Source: Pontiellaceae bacterium B1224 (GTDB taxonomy: Bacteria; Verrucomicrobiota; Kiritimatiellia; Kiritimatiellales; Pontiellaceae). Taken from it: 64,000 nt of DNA. The translations under genes were made by a program, and so were the position numbers. Positions 49,199 through 57,526 of the stretch are shown here, one piece after another. Under the pieces are notes generated by a model. It was not told the origin of the DNA and made no database searches. It was given only the letters and a program-made list of their open reading frames with translations. The stretch covers positions 1 through 64,000 of the forward strand of contig JAROBA010000007.1 of the NCBI GenBank assembly GCA_029432815.1. Direction: 5' to 3'. Position 1 is the first letter of the stretch. Each line of letters opens with the position of its first letter.

Positions 49199-49980
49199 AT
49201 ATTTCGATTAAAAATGTTTCCATAAGCTATGGCCCGCATCGCGCGGTCGATACCGTTTCGCTGCACATTCCGGCGGGCGAGGTAACCGTGTTGGTGGGCC
49301 CCAACGGATGCGGCAAGTCTACGTTGCTGCGCGGAATCTCTGGTCTCCAACCCTTGGAAGAAGGGGCGGTGCTGTACGATGAAAAAAACCTTCGCCGAAT
49401 TCACGGACGCGAGCGGGCGCAGTATGTTTCGCTGTTGCCGCAAAGTCCGATTGCGCCGGACGGCATCACCGTGCAGGCCTTGGTTCAATATGGACGGCAT
49501 CCGCATCAGGGCCTGTTCCAACGCTGGTCTCAGCGCGATGAAGAAGTCGTGGCGGCTGCGATGAAGCAGACCGGCATAATCGAATTAGCCGCTCGTCCGC
49601 TCGAAAGCCTTTCCGGCGGACAGCGGCAACGCTGCTGGTTGGCGATGTCGCTCGCGCAGGAATCGCCGATCATTCTTTTGGACGAACCTACGAGCATGCT
49701 CGATATCGGGCATCAATCCGAAGTGCTTTCTTTGGTGAAGCAACTTGCGGCGAACGGAAAAACCGTCGTGGTGGTTCTGCACGATTTAATCGCCGCTGCG
49801 CGCTATGCCGACCGCCTGGTGGCGATGCACGATGGCCGGTTGGTGGCGGAAGGGAAACCCGCCGACATCGTAACGCCCGCGCTGATCCGAGAACTTTATA
49901 ATATTGATTCAACCATCGTGCCCGCTCCCGGCGACGGAGCGCCGGTGGTGATTGCTGATTTGGAGCCTACCCCATGTTAA
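49195..49980 (+). CDS. Siderophore ABC transporter ATPase (FecE-like)
   Basis: A 261-residue ATPase: Walker A GPNGCGKST (about residue 36), signature LSGGQRQRCWLAMSLAQ, Walker B IILLDEPTSMLDIGHQ and switch His in VVLHDLIAAARYADR. It starts ATGA over the previous stop. The CTCCAACCCTTGGAA at 49345 is a one-mismatch palindrome copy. Confidence 0.92.
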   Translation: MNISIKNVSISYGPHRAVDTVSLHIPAGEVTVLVGPNGCGKSTLLRGISGLQPLEEGAVLYDEKNLRRIHGRERAQYVSLLPQSPIAPDGITVQALVQYGRHPHQGLFQRWSQRDEEVVAAAMKQTGIIELAARPLESLSGGQRQRCWLAMSLAQESPIILLDEPTSMLDIGHQSEVLSLVKQLAANGKTVVVVLHDLIAAARYADRLVAMHDGRLVAEGKPADIVTPALIRELYNIDSTIVPAPGDGAPVVIADLEPTPC

Positions 49981-50714
49981 AAAAAATATGCATACTTCTC
50001 CTGTTGGCCTCGGCCGCAGTCGCAGAAGAAACCCCGCTTCATGAACAAGTGGAAAATCATCTGGCGGAAGCCAACCGATTGCGAAGCACGCGCGACGCCG
50101 AATACCGGGCGTGGCAGGAAAACCGCGCTAAAATGGAAACGCTTATCGCGAGCATCGAATCGGTGGCCGAGCAGGAGCGCATTAAAGCCGCGGCGGATCA
50201 AAAGCAGACCGAGCGCTTGGAATCGGCATCAGCAGAATTGATGCGTACGCAGGAAGCCGGTGAAAAGGTGAGTCAGGTTTGCATCGAGTTGATGAATGAA
50301 GTGCATGACACCTTGGATCAGATTTCGCTGCGCTCCATTCCCGGTACCGTTCCGGAAAAGAGCAAGCCGTATGGCGAGCTGAAGGAGCAGTGGCAACAGG
50401 CGATGTCGCGCTGGAAAGCAACGGAGGATGCCTCCCAAAATGTGGACGTCAGAATTATGGTCGGCCTGCTGGGCGATCGCGCTGTAAAAGTGAAGGCCTT
50501 GCTCGTGGGAACCACGCTCGGTTGGTGGATCGATGAAGCAACCGGTCAATCGGGTTTTCTAGTTCCGCCGGCCGATACCGAAGCAGGAGTTGAGCTGGTT
50601 GAGTTTCCAATGTCTGGAAATTTACAAACGGAACTCCGCAAAGCCTTCCAGATTGTCGAAGGCCGCCGCGCACCTCACTGGATTTATCTTCCGCTACAGG
50701 AGGTGAACCGATGA
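49974..50714 (+). CDS. Periplasmic coiled-coil protein (DUF3450-like) of a Ton system
   Basis: A 246-residue protein with a signal peptide (MLKKICILLLLASAAVA) and a helical N-terminal half (residues 25-100: HLAEANRLRSTRDAEYRAWQENRAKME). The C-terminal half is mixed. DUF3450 proteins start the TonB2-type clusters DUF3450-TolQ-ExbB-ExbD-TonB-TPR, and the order here matches. It overlaps the ATPase gene by seven bases. Its role in energy transfer is not defined. Confidence 0.72.
   Translation: MLKKICILLLLASAAVAEETPLHEQVENHLAEANRLRSTRDAEYRAWQENRAKMETLIASIESVAEQERIKAAADQKQTERLESASAELMRTQEAGEKVSQVCIELMNEVHDTLDQISLRSIPGTVPEKSKPYGELKEQWQQAMSRWKATEDASQNVDVRIMVGLLGDRAVKVKALLVGTTLGWWIDEATGQSGFLVPPADTEAGVELVEFPMSGNLQTELRKAFQIVEGRRAPHWIYLPLQEVNR
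50605..50619. repeat. Iterated palindrome, copy 23 (centre ATGTC)
   Basis: Perfect copy near the end of the DUF3450-like gene, read F-P-M-S-G-N. Confidence 0.85.
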
Positions 50715-51997
50715 AACGGCTCCTTTTCAGTTTAATTCTTCCAATGATTGGAACGGCGTTTGCGCAGGAGATGCAACCGGCCGACCTTTTAAAACAGGCC
50801 GAAGCGAAAGAAGCGACGGCGGCAAACGAGCTTGCCGAGCTTCGTGCAGAGGTGGCGCTGGAACATGCTGCGCTTTCAGAAAAAACAGCGCAGGCCTATG
50901 CGGCACTGGCGCAGGCCAAAGCCGAGGCCGAGCAGGCTGCTTTTGACCGCGTGGTTGCGGAGGAAGAATTCAATGAGCTGAAAGTGCGCGGTTCGCTTGA
51001 TGCGGCCCGGAGTCAACAGCTCTTACGCGAATTGCTGATTGCCGCGAATGTGGCCGTCATGCCCAATCAGTCCTGGGCGGAAATTCAGGGCGCTTTGAAG
51101 GAAGGGATTCGCGGGCAGCTTTCGGACTTATTCATAAATTCCACGGTTCGCGAAGAGCAAATGGAAGTGCTCGATCATGCGGGTAAAACAGCCGTTGTGC
51201 CGGTGGTGCATCTGGGCAATGTGCAGATGATTGCCGTTGGTCAAACACCACAACAACGCGGGTTGGTGGAAGTGACGCCGGATGGTCATGCCTATCTGAT
51301 CGGCGTTGCTCCGGAGAATACATCAGCGGGAATTTTCCCCGTCGATGTCAGTCAACGGTTGGAAACCGCTCCCGCACAAAAGAGCTTTATTCAGCACTAT
51401 CTTTCGTCTGGCGGAATTTTCCTCTATCCGATTCTTGCGGTGGGACTGCTCGGTTTCCTCTTAGTTTGCGAGCGTTTGGTCAATATGGTTCGCCACCGGA
51501 GTCCGCCGGCCCTGATGGATACGGTTATCGAGCTCGCTAAAAATCTCGAATGGGATCAGGCGCACGCGATGGTTGACCCGCAGGCTACTCCGTTACAGCG
51601 GGTGCTCCACTGTGGTGTGCATACGCGGGAGAACAGTCGCGATAAACGCGAATCGCATATCGAGAACGCGATTCTCGAAGAGGTGCCGCGCTTGGAACGG
51701 TCGATGACGATGATCGCCGCGTGCGCCGCCATTGCGCCGTTGCTCGGTTTGTTGGGAACGGTGACCGGAATGATCCAAACCTTTAAATCGCTGGGGCTCG
51801 ATGCGGGCGGCGATGCGCTGTCGCAGGGTATTTCGGAAGCACTCATTACCACGCAGGTGGGGCTGGTGGTCGCCGTACCGTTGCTTTTGCTACACGCCAC
51901 GTTCAACCGCATTATTGACCGCCGCGTAATCCGACTGGAACAGGCTGGGCATGCGATGCTGGCGGTCATCATTGAACAGAGCGGAGAGATTGAATGA
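50711..51997 (+). CDS. MotA/TolQ/ExbB protein with long N-terminal periplasmic domain (TtpC-like)
   Basis: A 428-residue protein: a signal-like start (MKRLLFSLILPMIGTAFA), a coiled-coil section (residues about 25-110), a mixed domain to about 235, and then three helices with the ExbB motif (LERSMTMIAACAAIAPLLGLLGTVTGMIQTFKSLG and ALITTQVGLVVAVPLLLLHATFNRIID). It is about twice the length of a plain ExbB. This extended form is typical of TonB2 systems. It overlaps the gene before and after by four bases (ATGA). Confidence 0.85.
   Translation: MKRLLFSLILPMIGTAFAQEMQPADLLKQAEAKEATAANELAELRAEVALEHAALSEKTAQAYAALAQAKAEAEQAAFDRVVAEEEFNELKVRGSLDAARSQQLLRELLIAANVAVMPNQSWAEIQGALKEGIRGQLSDLFINSTVREEQMEVLDHAGKTAVVPVVHLGNVQMIAVGQTPQQRGLVEVTPDGHAYLIGVAPENTSAGIFPVDVSQRLETAPAQKSFIQHYLSSGGIFLYPILAVGLLGFLLVCERLVNMVRHRSPPALMDTVIELAKNLEWDQAHAMVDPQATPLQRVLHCGVHTRENSRDKRESHIENAILEEVPRLERSMTMIAACAAIAPLLGLLGTVTGMIQTFKSLGLDAGGDALSQGISEALITTQVGLVVAVPLLLLHATFNRIIDRRVIRLEQAGHAMLAVIIEQSGEIE
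50739..50753. repeat. Iterated palindrome, copy 24 (centre ATGAT)
   Basis: Perfect copy inside the signal-peptide codons of the extended ExbB gene, read L-P-M-I-G. Confidence 0.85.
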
Positions 51998-52497
51998 TCA
52001 GCACCGCATTAATCTGGTTTCAATCCGGCGGACCGTGGCTCTACATCATCGGTGCGCTTGGGGTATTGCTGTTCATGTTGCTTTTCGAACGGGCCTGCGA
52101 AGCGCTTTCCCCCATGTGGAAGGCATCGCGTCGGCGTGCCTATTGGCGCGAACAATTGAACGAGACCTATCGGGATTGGTCGTTGGCTGAAGCGTTGGAA
52201 GATTTGCTCGCGCGGGAAAAAAAGCGGCTCACGGCCGGAACCACGGTGATTGCCGGATTGGTGCAGGTGCTGATTATGCTCGGGTTGCTGGGTACGGTGA
52301 GTGGACTGATGTCGGCCTACCAAGCGCAGACCAATGGGATGGAAGGCGGCATTGATAAAGCATTGCTCACCACGCAATACGCGTTGGTGCTCGCCATTCC
52401 CGGGGCATTTTTTCACCGGGTCTGGAGCCGTCGGTCGGATCTGCTCTACGAACGCGGCCGCCATCTGGCCAATGAATTTATGCAGGAGGCCGAGTGA
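51994..52497 (+). CDS. exbB: ExbB-like proton channel subunit
   Basis: A 167-residue protein with three helices and the ExbB/TolQ segment LTAGTTVIAGLVQVLIMLGLLGTVSGLMSAYQ, then ALLTTQYALVLAIPGAFFHRVWSRR. It couples proton flow to TonB movement, together with ExbD. Overlaps of four bases connect it with genes on both sides. Confidence 0.87.
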   Translation: MISTALIWFQSGGPWLYIIGALGVLLFMLLFERACEALSPMWKASRRRAYWREQLNETYRDWSLAEALEDLLAREKKRLTAGTTVIAGLVQVLIMLGLLGTVSGLMSAYQAQTNGMEGGIDKALLTTQYALVLAIPGAFFHRVWSRRSDLLYERGRHLANEFMQEAE

Positions 52498-52898
52498 TGA
52501 GAGGGCGACTGCGAGGACGAAGCAAAGATGTGGCGGCCATCGATATGGGCCCCATGATTGATATGGTTTTTCTGCTGCTTATTTTCACGTTGGTAACGGC
52601 GCGGATGACCGAAGATTCGGTGGTGGAGCTGGATCCGCCCGCCAGTACGCAGGCGGAAAGCCGGCAGGATAACGCGGTGCATATTTCGGTCGACCGCCGC
52701 GGCGATATTTATGTGAACAATGAAATTGCCGGTCACTTTGCCCAGGCGGCGATTGCGCAGCAGCTGGCCCAAAAAGGATCGGACCACATTGTTCTTCACG
52801 CAGACGGCCAAACTTCGACGGCCGATCTGATGCATGCCATGGATGTTAGCCGGGAGGCCGGAGCGCTGCATGTTGACCTTGCCGCTACAGCTAAATAG
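52494..52898 (+). CDS. exbD: ExbD/TolR-family protein
   Basis: A 134-residue protein with one N-terminal helix (IDMGPMIDMVFLLLIFTLVTA), including the conserved membrane Asp (D in MIDMVF), and a periplasmic domain. It forms the proton channel with ExbB. TonB starts within its last 29 bases. Confidence 0.88.
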   Translation: MMRGRLRGRSKDVAAIDMGPMIDMVFLLLIFTLVTARMTEDSVVELDPPASTQAESRQDNAVHISVDRRGDIYVNNEIAGHFAQAAIAQQLAQKGSDHIVLHADGQTSTADLMHAMDVSREAGALHVDLAATAK

Positions 52899-53559
52899 AA
52901 ACGGCCACTGGCTGCGCTGGCCGCTGGCCGTGGTGTTCAGTCTGGTGGCGAACGCCTTGCTGCTGGGAATGATTGTGCAGCAGGTGGAGCCGGAGGCCGT
53001 TGTGGCGCCGCGTCAGACGGTTACGATGATTGAGGATACTCCGCCGCCCGAACCGCAACTGCAGGAGGTGGCGACGGGCGCCTCTTCCAGTGCCTGGAAA
53101 TCGGCATTGCCTTCGGCACCAAATGCGCCCGCCCGCCCGCCGGCTTTTGATGTTCCGTTCGATGTCTCCGCCCCCGCACATATCGACCCATCGGTCATGC
53201 CGGAGCCGGGCATGTTTCTTCCAAACCTTGGAAACTATTCTGTCGTCAGTGGTGAGGTGACCGGTGGCGGCGCACATAACCAAAATCCACAGCTTTTAAA
53301 CAGGCAGGTTTTTGACCGCTTCTATCCGAGTGCGGCTCTCTCGCGCAGAATGACTGGAGAATCGGTTTTGGAGCTGGAAATCTCGGTCGCAGGCAAGGTG
53401 GAAAATGCCAAACTCATCTCATCTTCGCCCCGTGGAATTTTTGACAAAGCCGCACTGAAGGGCGCGCTCTATGCCCGCTTTAAACCCGCCTTGAAAGAAG
53501 GACAACCCGTTTCTGTCATATATCGTTTACGCTTAGATTGGACACCCCCCGGAAGATGA
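52870..53559 (+). CDS. tonB: TonB energy transducer
   Basis: About 229 residues: an N-terminal membrane helix (WPLAVVFSLVANALLLGMIVQQ), a Pro-rich spacer (TPPPEPQ, ARPPAFDVPFDVSAP), and a C-terminal TonB domain (GESVLELEISVAGKVENAKLISSSPRGIFDKAALKGA). I use ATG 52870, with CGGAG upstream, rather than one 36 bases earlier. The protein links inner membrane proton force to the receptor at 44097 and perhaps that at 58381. Confidence 0.85.
   Translation: MLTLPLQLNRNGHWLRWPLAVVFSLVANALLLGMIVQQVEPEAVVAPRQTVTMIEDTPPPEPQLQEVATGASSSAWKSALPSAPNAPARPPAFDVPFDVSAPAHIDPSVMPEPGMFLPNLGNYSVVSGEVTGGGAHNQNPQLLNRQVFDRFYPSAALSRRMTGESVLELEISVAGKVENAKLISSSPRGIFDKAALKGALYARFKPALKEGQPVSVIYRLRLDWTPPGR
53085..53099. 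repeat. Iterated palindrome, copy 25 (centre GTGCC)
   Basis: Perfect copy in tonB, read S-S-A-W-K in the spacer region. Confidence 0.85.
53219..53233. repeat. Iterated palindrome, copy 26 (centre AACCT)
   Basis: Perfect copy in tonB, read L-P-N-L-G-N. A one-mismatch copy at 53602-53616 follows in the next gene. Confidence 0.85.
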
Positions 53560-54791
53560 AAAATAAACTGATCCCCATTCTCCTATTCGCCGCAATGAGT
53601 TTTCCAAGCTTTGGAGTCGTTCCTGCCGTGTCGCCCGAAATGGGCAAAACGCTGGAGGCTGTACAGACCGCCATTCAGGCAGAGCAATGGGAGGAAGCCG
53701 TTGAGGTGCTGAATAAATCCAAAGGCGAACGCAATGCACTTTGGCATAATACGCTCGGTCAGATTTATCTGGCGCAGGGCAATCCGCAAGCGGCCGAAAA
53801 GCCGCTTCGCACCGCCTATAAACTGAATCAGGATGAGCTGTTTGGAATCACACTGGCCACCTGCTTGGTGGAGCTGGATCAACAGCAGGAGGCGCTGGAA
53901 CTGTTCGGACGATTTTTGAATCTGTCCACCTGCGACCAGAATGCACTGGAGTCGTATTTGTATTTAGCCGTTCAGGTGAACGATGCCCGTCTGGTGCGGG
54001 AATTAACCCGCTTCGGCCTCATGCGTTTTCCCGCGTCGCCGTACCTGCGGGAAATGGATTTGCAGCAAGCGGTGCAGGATGGCCATGCGTCAGAAATTCT
54101 ACGCGCCACGGATGTGATGCTGGCGCGGGAACCGCTGGAAAATCGGTGGTGGCAAACCCGGGCGAGTGGATCAGAAACGCAGAGCGATTTGCAATTGGCG
54201 CGGCTCGAAGCCGCCGTTCTGGCCAACCCGGATGATCTGCAGCTTCGGCGGCAGCATTTGCTGGCGCAGCTCTCCGCCGGCCATCGAAAAGAAGCAATGA
54301 AACAGGCTGAAGTGATTATCGAGAATCAGCCGAATTCCGACACCGCGCTCTACTGCGTTCAGGCGGCCGTCATGATGCAGGATTATAAAACCGCTTCCCA
54401 GTGGCTGGATGGATTTGAGCAAACCGATGACTACCGATATTGGCGCGTCCGTGCCGTGGTTTCGCTACACGGAAAAGAGTTTGGTAAAGCCAACGAGGCC
54501 TTGGTTGCGTTGTTGAAATACCCCGACCCCGATCCTTCGCTATGGCGCTGGGCGGCGCACTTGGCCATTTCCGAGCCCGCGCCGGAGTATGCCGAACCGT
54601 GGCTCCGCCAGGGCCTGACGCTGGATTCCGACTATTCCACTCCGATTGCCCTCGACTATGCCCGTTGGCTCATCGGTCAAGATCGCCAGTCCGAAGCAGC
54701 GGATGCCATCAATGGGTATCTTGAAAATGATCCTTCGGACGCGACGGCTATAGCGTTGAATGCGCTGATCAATCCGTCGGAACTGAAATAG
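53556..54791 (+). CDS. Exported TPR protein, last gene of the siderophore operon
   Basis: About 411 residues with a signal peptide (MKNKLIPILLFAAMSFPSFG) and repeated helical pairs of TPR type (QWEEAVEVLNKSKGERNALWHNTLGQIYLAQGNPQAAEKPLRTAYKL, then further units to about residue 390). It begins ATGA over the tonB stop. TPR proteins commonly end DUF3450-Exb-TonB clusters and are thought to help assemble the complex. Confidence 0.82.
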   Translation: MKNKLIPILLFAAMSFPSFGVVPAVSPEMGKTLEAVQTAIQAEQWEEAVEVLNKSKGERNALWHNTLGQIYLAQGNPQAAEKPLRTAYKLNQDELFGITLATCLVELDQQQEALELFGRFLNLSTCDQNALESYLYLAVQVNDARLVRELTRFGLMRFPASPYLREMDLQQAVQDGHASEILRATDVMLAREPLENRWWQTRASGSETQSDLQLARLEAAVLANPDDLQLRRQHLLAQLSAGHRKEAMKQAEVIIENQPNSDTALYCVQAAVMMQDYKTASQWLDGFEQTDDYRYWRVRAVVSLHGKEFGKANEALVALLKYPDPDPSLWRWAAHLAISEPAPEYAEPWLRQGLTLDSDYSTPIALDYARWLIGQDRQSEAADAINGYLENDPSDATAIALNALINPSELK

Positions 54792-54849
54792 TAGATGTGG
54801 AATTGATCGCCAACGGGAATGCCAAATCGCGGAATGCCCGTTCTTGATT

Positions 54850-55245
54850 CTAGTCGACCCGGACATCGTGTTTGGCTGCGAGCGCTTTCAATGCACGGTC
54901 ACGGGTAAGCAGCAGTGCATTGTTTCGTCGAGCCAGGACGAGGTAGAGCATGTCGTATACCGGATGCCGGGTGCGGCACGCCATGGCAAAGGCTTCGGTA
55001 TATAATTCACGGACATCAGTCAGGGAATCCGGTAGCTCCAGTGCCAGTTCCATGGCCGACTCGGCCTGTTCCATTGGCATGTTTTGAAACGCATGATATT
55101 TCCAGAAAACGTTGGCAACCTCTGAAATATACAAGGTCGGAGCAATCACCCATTTTGCTTCGGCTAACAGTTTGTGTTCGGCTTCTCTCTCAGACGAATG
55201 AAGAACCAGGTCAACCGCCGCCGAGGTATCCAAGACAACCTTCAT
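54850..55245 (-). CDS. vapC: PIN-domain toxin (VapC family)
   Basis: A 131-residue PIN nuclease. It begins MKVVLDTSAAVDLVL (first catalytic Asp) and has E in YISEVANVFW and Asp residues in HPVYDMLYLVLARRNNALLLTRDRAL. VapC toxins cleave RNA, often tRNA. It overlaps the antitoxin gene by four bases. Confidence 0.88.
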   Translation of the reverse strand: MKVVLDTSAAVDLVLHSSEREAEHKLLAEAKWVIAPTLYISEVANVFWKYHAFQNMPMEQAESAMELALELPDSLTDVRELYTEAFAMACRTRHPVYDMLYLVLARRNNALLLTRDRALKALAAKHDVRVD

Positions 55246-55490
55246 CGCGCACGGTCTTCCTTAACCATGTCGGCAGCATCCGGAAGGTTCGAATCCGGTG
55301 GAGAAAGCTGCGCTTCTTTAATGCGATCCAACAGAGCCTCTCGGCGCTTGCGCGGATTTTCCGTCAGCTCCATTCCCCGGGCCAGCGTAACAACCGCTTG
55401 TTGAGCCAGGCTGCGGTGTTCGCGTTTGGCATGCTCCTGCAAGGTGCCATAAAGCATTGCAGGCATCTCTCTCACTTGTAACGAGGGCAT
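55242..55490 (-). CDS. VapB-like antitoxin
   Basis: An 82-residue protein with a ribbon-helix-helix/FitA-type N-terminus (MPSLQVREMPAMLYGTLQEHAKREHRSLAQQAVVTLARGM) and a charged C-terminal tail that would block the toxin. It is the first gene of the pair. A perfect 22-bp palindrome lies 39 bp before the start and is the likely binding site for autoregulation. Confidence 0.85.
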   Translation of the reverse strand: MPSLQVREMPAMLYGTLQEHAKREHRSLAQQAVVTLARGMELTENPRKRREALLDRIKEAQLSPPDSNLPDAADMVKEDRAR

Positions 55491-55528
55491 CTTGTGGCCT
55501 CCTTTCGTTTTTTCAGTGAGCAGGTTAC

Positions 55529-55550
55529 TGCATTCTGCATGCAGAATGCA
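55529..55550. promoter_or_regulatory. Perfect 22-bp palindrome, candidate VapB operator
   Basis: TGCATTCTGCA (55529-55539) is followed directly by its exact complement TGCAGAATGCA (55540-55550). It lies in the 96-bp promoter interval between the antitoxin and the DUF1858 gene, as expected for a toxin-antitoxin autoregulatory site. Confidence 0.75.
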
Positions 55551-55586
55551 AGCGCGGGTTTGCGGATCAATCCGCCGGAATAATTC

Positions 55587-56099
55587 TTACCCTTTGAAAA
55601 AATAGATGTGGAACTGATCGCCGTCGGGACGGGACCAGCTCTTGAATGCTTCGTCGGTTAGTTTTTCAACGATCGGTGCGGGGTAGAGCGGGGCGATTAG
55701 TTCCAGGATCTGGCCGAGATTCAGCGCCCGTGCCGCCGCGAGCACTTCGTCCAACGGCACCCCGCAGGATTGAATGGTTTCCGTGACGTCGAGTTGTGTT
55801 ATCTCGCGGTTTTGGTCCATCCAGTCCGGGCGCGGCTGGTCGGTTGCGACATCCGATGCGCCCTCCAAATTCAATTCGGGTTGCCCGGCATCTTTACGGA
55901 GGGTGTTCACCAATTGGTCCACCGGAATTCCGCCGGTGGCCGCCGCCTGTTGCAGGGTGACGATATTGGCCACCGTGCGCCGCAGTACGGGATTTTTCAA
56001 TTTTTTGAATTGGGGTGAGAGTCCAATGAGCGTTTCTTCGAGTTCGGGAAACTCTTCAAGCAAACGCCCAACTTTCATGGAGGGAATGATGGGCGTCAT
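55587..56099 (-). CDS. DUF1858/DUF2249-like protein
   Basis: A 170-residue protein. The N-terminal 60 residues (MKVGRLLEEFPELEETLIGLSPQFKKLKNPVLRRTVANIVTLQQAAATGGI) fit DUF1858. The C-terminal part (GQILELIAPLYPAPIVEKLTDEAFKSWSRPDGDQFHIYFFKG) is like the DUF2249 sulfurtransferase-type fold. These domains occur with DUF438 proteins in NO and redox response. It follows the DUF438 gene by two bases. Confidence 0.75.
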   Translation of the reverse strand: MTPIIPSMKVGRLLEEFPELEETLIGLSPQFKKLKNPVLRRTVANIVTLQQAAATGGIPVDQLVNTLRKDAGQPELNLEGASDVATDQPRPDWMDQNREITQLDVTETIQSCGVPLDEVLAAARALNLGQILELIAPLYPAPIVEKLTDEAFKSWSRPDGDQFHIYFFKG

Positions 56100-56101
56100 G
56101 T

Positions 56102-57331
56102 TCAGGACTCCGTATTGTCTGCATAGGACAGGATGCGTTGTTCGCCTTCCAGGGCGCGGAGCGGCGCGATGTTCTGACTCATCTCCACGGTGCCCAGATA
56201 GGTGCCTTCTTTATCGCGCATCGCGTAGTAGGCAATGTGAACAAAGGTATCGCCCATCTGAATCCAGAAGGGGGCGCAATCCTGTCGCCCGGCTTTGAAG
56301 TCTTCGACGATTTGTTCCACGATATGGGTGCTGGACGGCGGGTGGCACATGCGTACATCACGACCGAGAATCGCACGGTTGCGGTCGAAGATGCGCTCGT
56401 CGCCCTGCGAAAAATATTTCACCTTATCGTTGCGGTCCACGAACGTGATGTCGATGGGCAGAATATTCAGCAGCGCCTCCAGCTCCTCGGGGGTAAAGCT
56501 TCCGCTCGGCAGTCGAACGCAATCGCCCTCGGCTTCCATGGATTTTTCAAGGTCCATACCCTCGGGATTCCACTCCGTATCGGGATCGATCAGGCAATAG
56601 CCGATTTCGGCTGTCTGGCGATAGATGTCGTACCAATCGGAATCGGTGAGCAGATCCATACACATTGGAAAAAGAATCTGTTCTTCTTTCAGCGTCATGC
56701 CGACGACCGCTTCCAACAGCGGTGTAATGAGCATTTCAGAAAGTGCCGAGATCTCTTCTGTGCGATCGGCTTCCCGCAGCGCGGCGATGGCTCCCTTTAC
56801 TTGCTCGCGGATTTCATCGTGTTTGCCCCACATGACTTTGGGCGGCCCCGTGATGTCGTTTTTTTCCAGGAAGGGGAAGAGCAGGTTTTCTTTGCGGCGG
56901 TAATGTTTGTCGGCATCCATGAGTTGGTTGAGCGATCCGATGAGGCCGTTTTTAAGATTATCAACGGGTGTATCTGTGGCAATTCCGACCACCTGTTTTT
57001 CTATGTCAGCGCAGAGCGTTTTGATGGCTTGGTTTTCGAGAGTGAACGTATCGACGGGATGTCCTTTGGGGGCTGACGCGGACTGACTGTTATCGAGATT
57101 GCCGTCGAGTACCTGATGGTGCAGGTCGCATAGTTTAAGGATTTCTGCCTCAGGGAGACCTTCCGCAATCAGTTCCTGTTCGACCACAACCACATCACCA
57201 TGCGGAATGGAAGTCAGTAGCTCAGCCACCTTCCTTTTCACCTGTTCCGGTGCAACGCCTTCATGCAGTTGCTGGATCATATGTTTCAGTAATTCGCGCC
57301 GTTGTTCCGCGTTGTTAATCAGTTCACTCAT
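56102..57331 (-). CDS. DUF438 protein with hemerythrin-like and PAS domains
   Basis: A 409-residue soluble protein. Residues about 10-75 form the DUF438 domain (RELLKHMIQQLHEGVAPEQVKRKVAEL). About 130-240 is a hemerythrin-like helical bundle with His/Glu ligands (ADKHYRRKENLLFPFLEKNDI, GKHDEIREQVK, TLKEEQILFP). The last 120 residues form a PAS-like domain (ILPIDITFVDRNDKVKYFSQGDERIFDRNRAILGRDVRMCHPPSS). It probably senses oxygen, NO or redox state. It lies upstream of the DUF1858 gene. Confidence 0.85.
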   Translation of the reverse strand: MSELINNAEQRRELLKHMIQQLHEGVAPEQVKRKVAELLTSIPHGDVVVVEQELIAEGLPEAEILKLCDLHHQVLDGNLDNSQSASAPKGHPVDTFTLENQAIKTLCADIEKQVVGIATDTPVDNLKNGLIGSLNQLMDADKHYRRKENLLFPFLEKNDITGPPKVMWGKHDEIREQVKGAIAALREADRTEEISALSEMLITPLLEAVVGMTLKEEQILFPMCMDLLTDSDWYDIYRQTAEIGYCLIDPDTEWNPEGMDLEKSMEAEGDCVRLPSGSFTPEELEALLNILPIDITFVDRNDKVKYFSQGDERIFDRNRAILGRDVRMCHPPSSTHIVEQIVEDFKAGRQDCAPFWIQMGDTFVHIAYYAMRDKEGTYLGTVEMSQNIAPLRALEGEQRILSYADNTES

Positions 57332-57402
57332 TGCTCGGCCCTCTCTGGTTGTCGTTATGAAATTTATACTGGTTCAGTTTTCCAATCATTGTAAGAAGAA
57401 GG

Positions 57403-57426
57403 GCCCCCTGCCTTGCGGCAGGGGGC
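57403..57426. terminator. Strong GC hairpin downstream of the truncated AraC-like gene
   Basis: CCCCCTGCC (57404-57412) pairs perfectly with GGCAGGGGG (57417-57425) across TTGC. On the minus strand it is followed by CTTCTTCTT. It fits a terminator for the minus-strand gene ending at 57527. A one-mismatch palindrome copy (57380-57394) lies next to it. Confidence 0.6.
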
Positions 57427-57526
57427 AGTATTCATGGGGATGATCTAACTAACCAAGAAGGATCATGATTCCACCGCATCGTGCGTTGTTTTCGTTTCCC
57501 ATAAATGCCGTTGTTCCAAAGATCGA

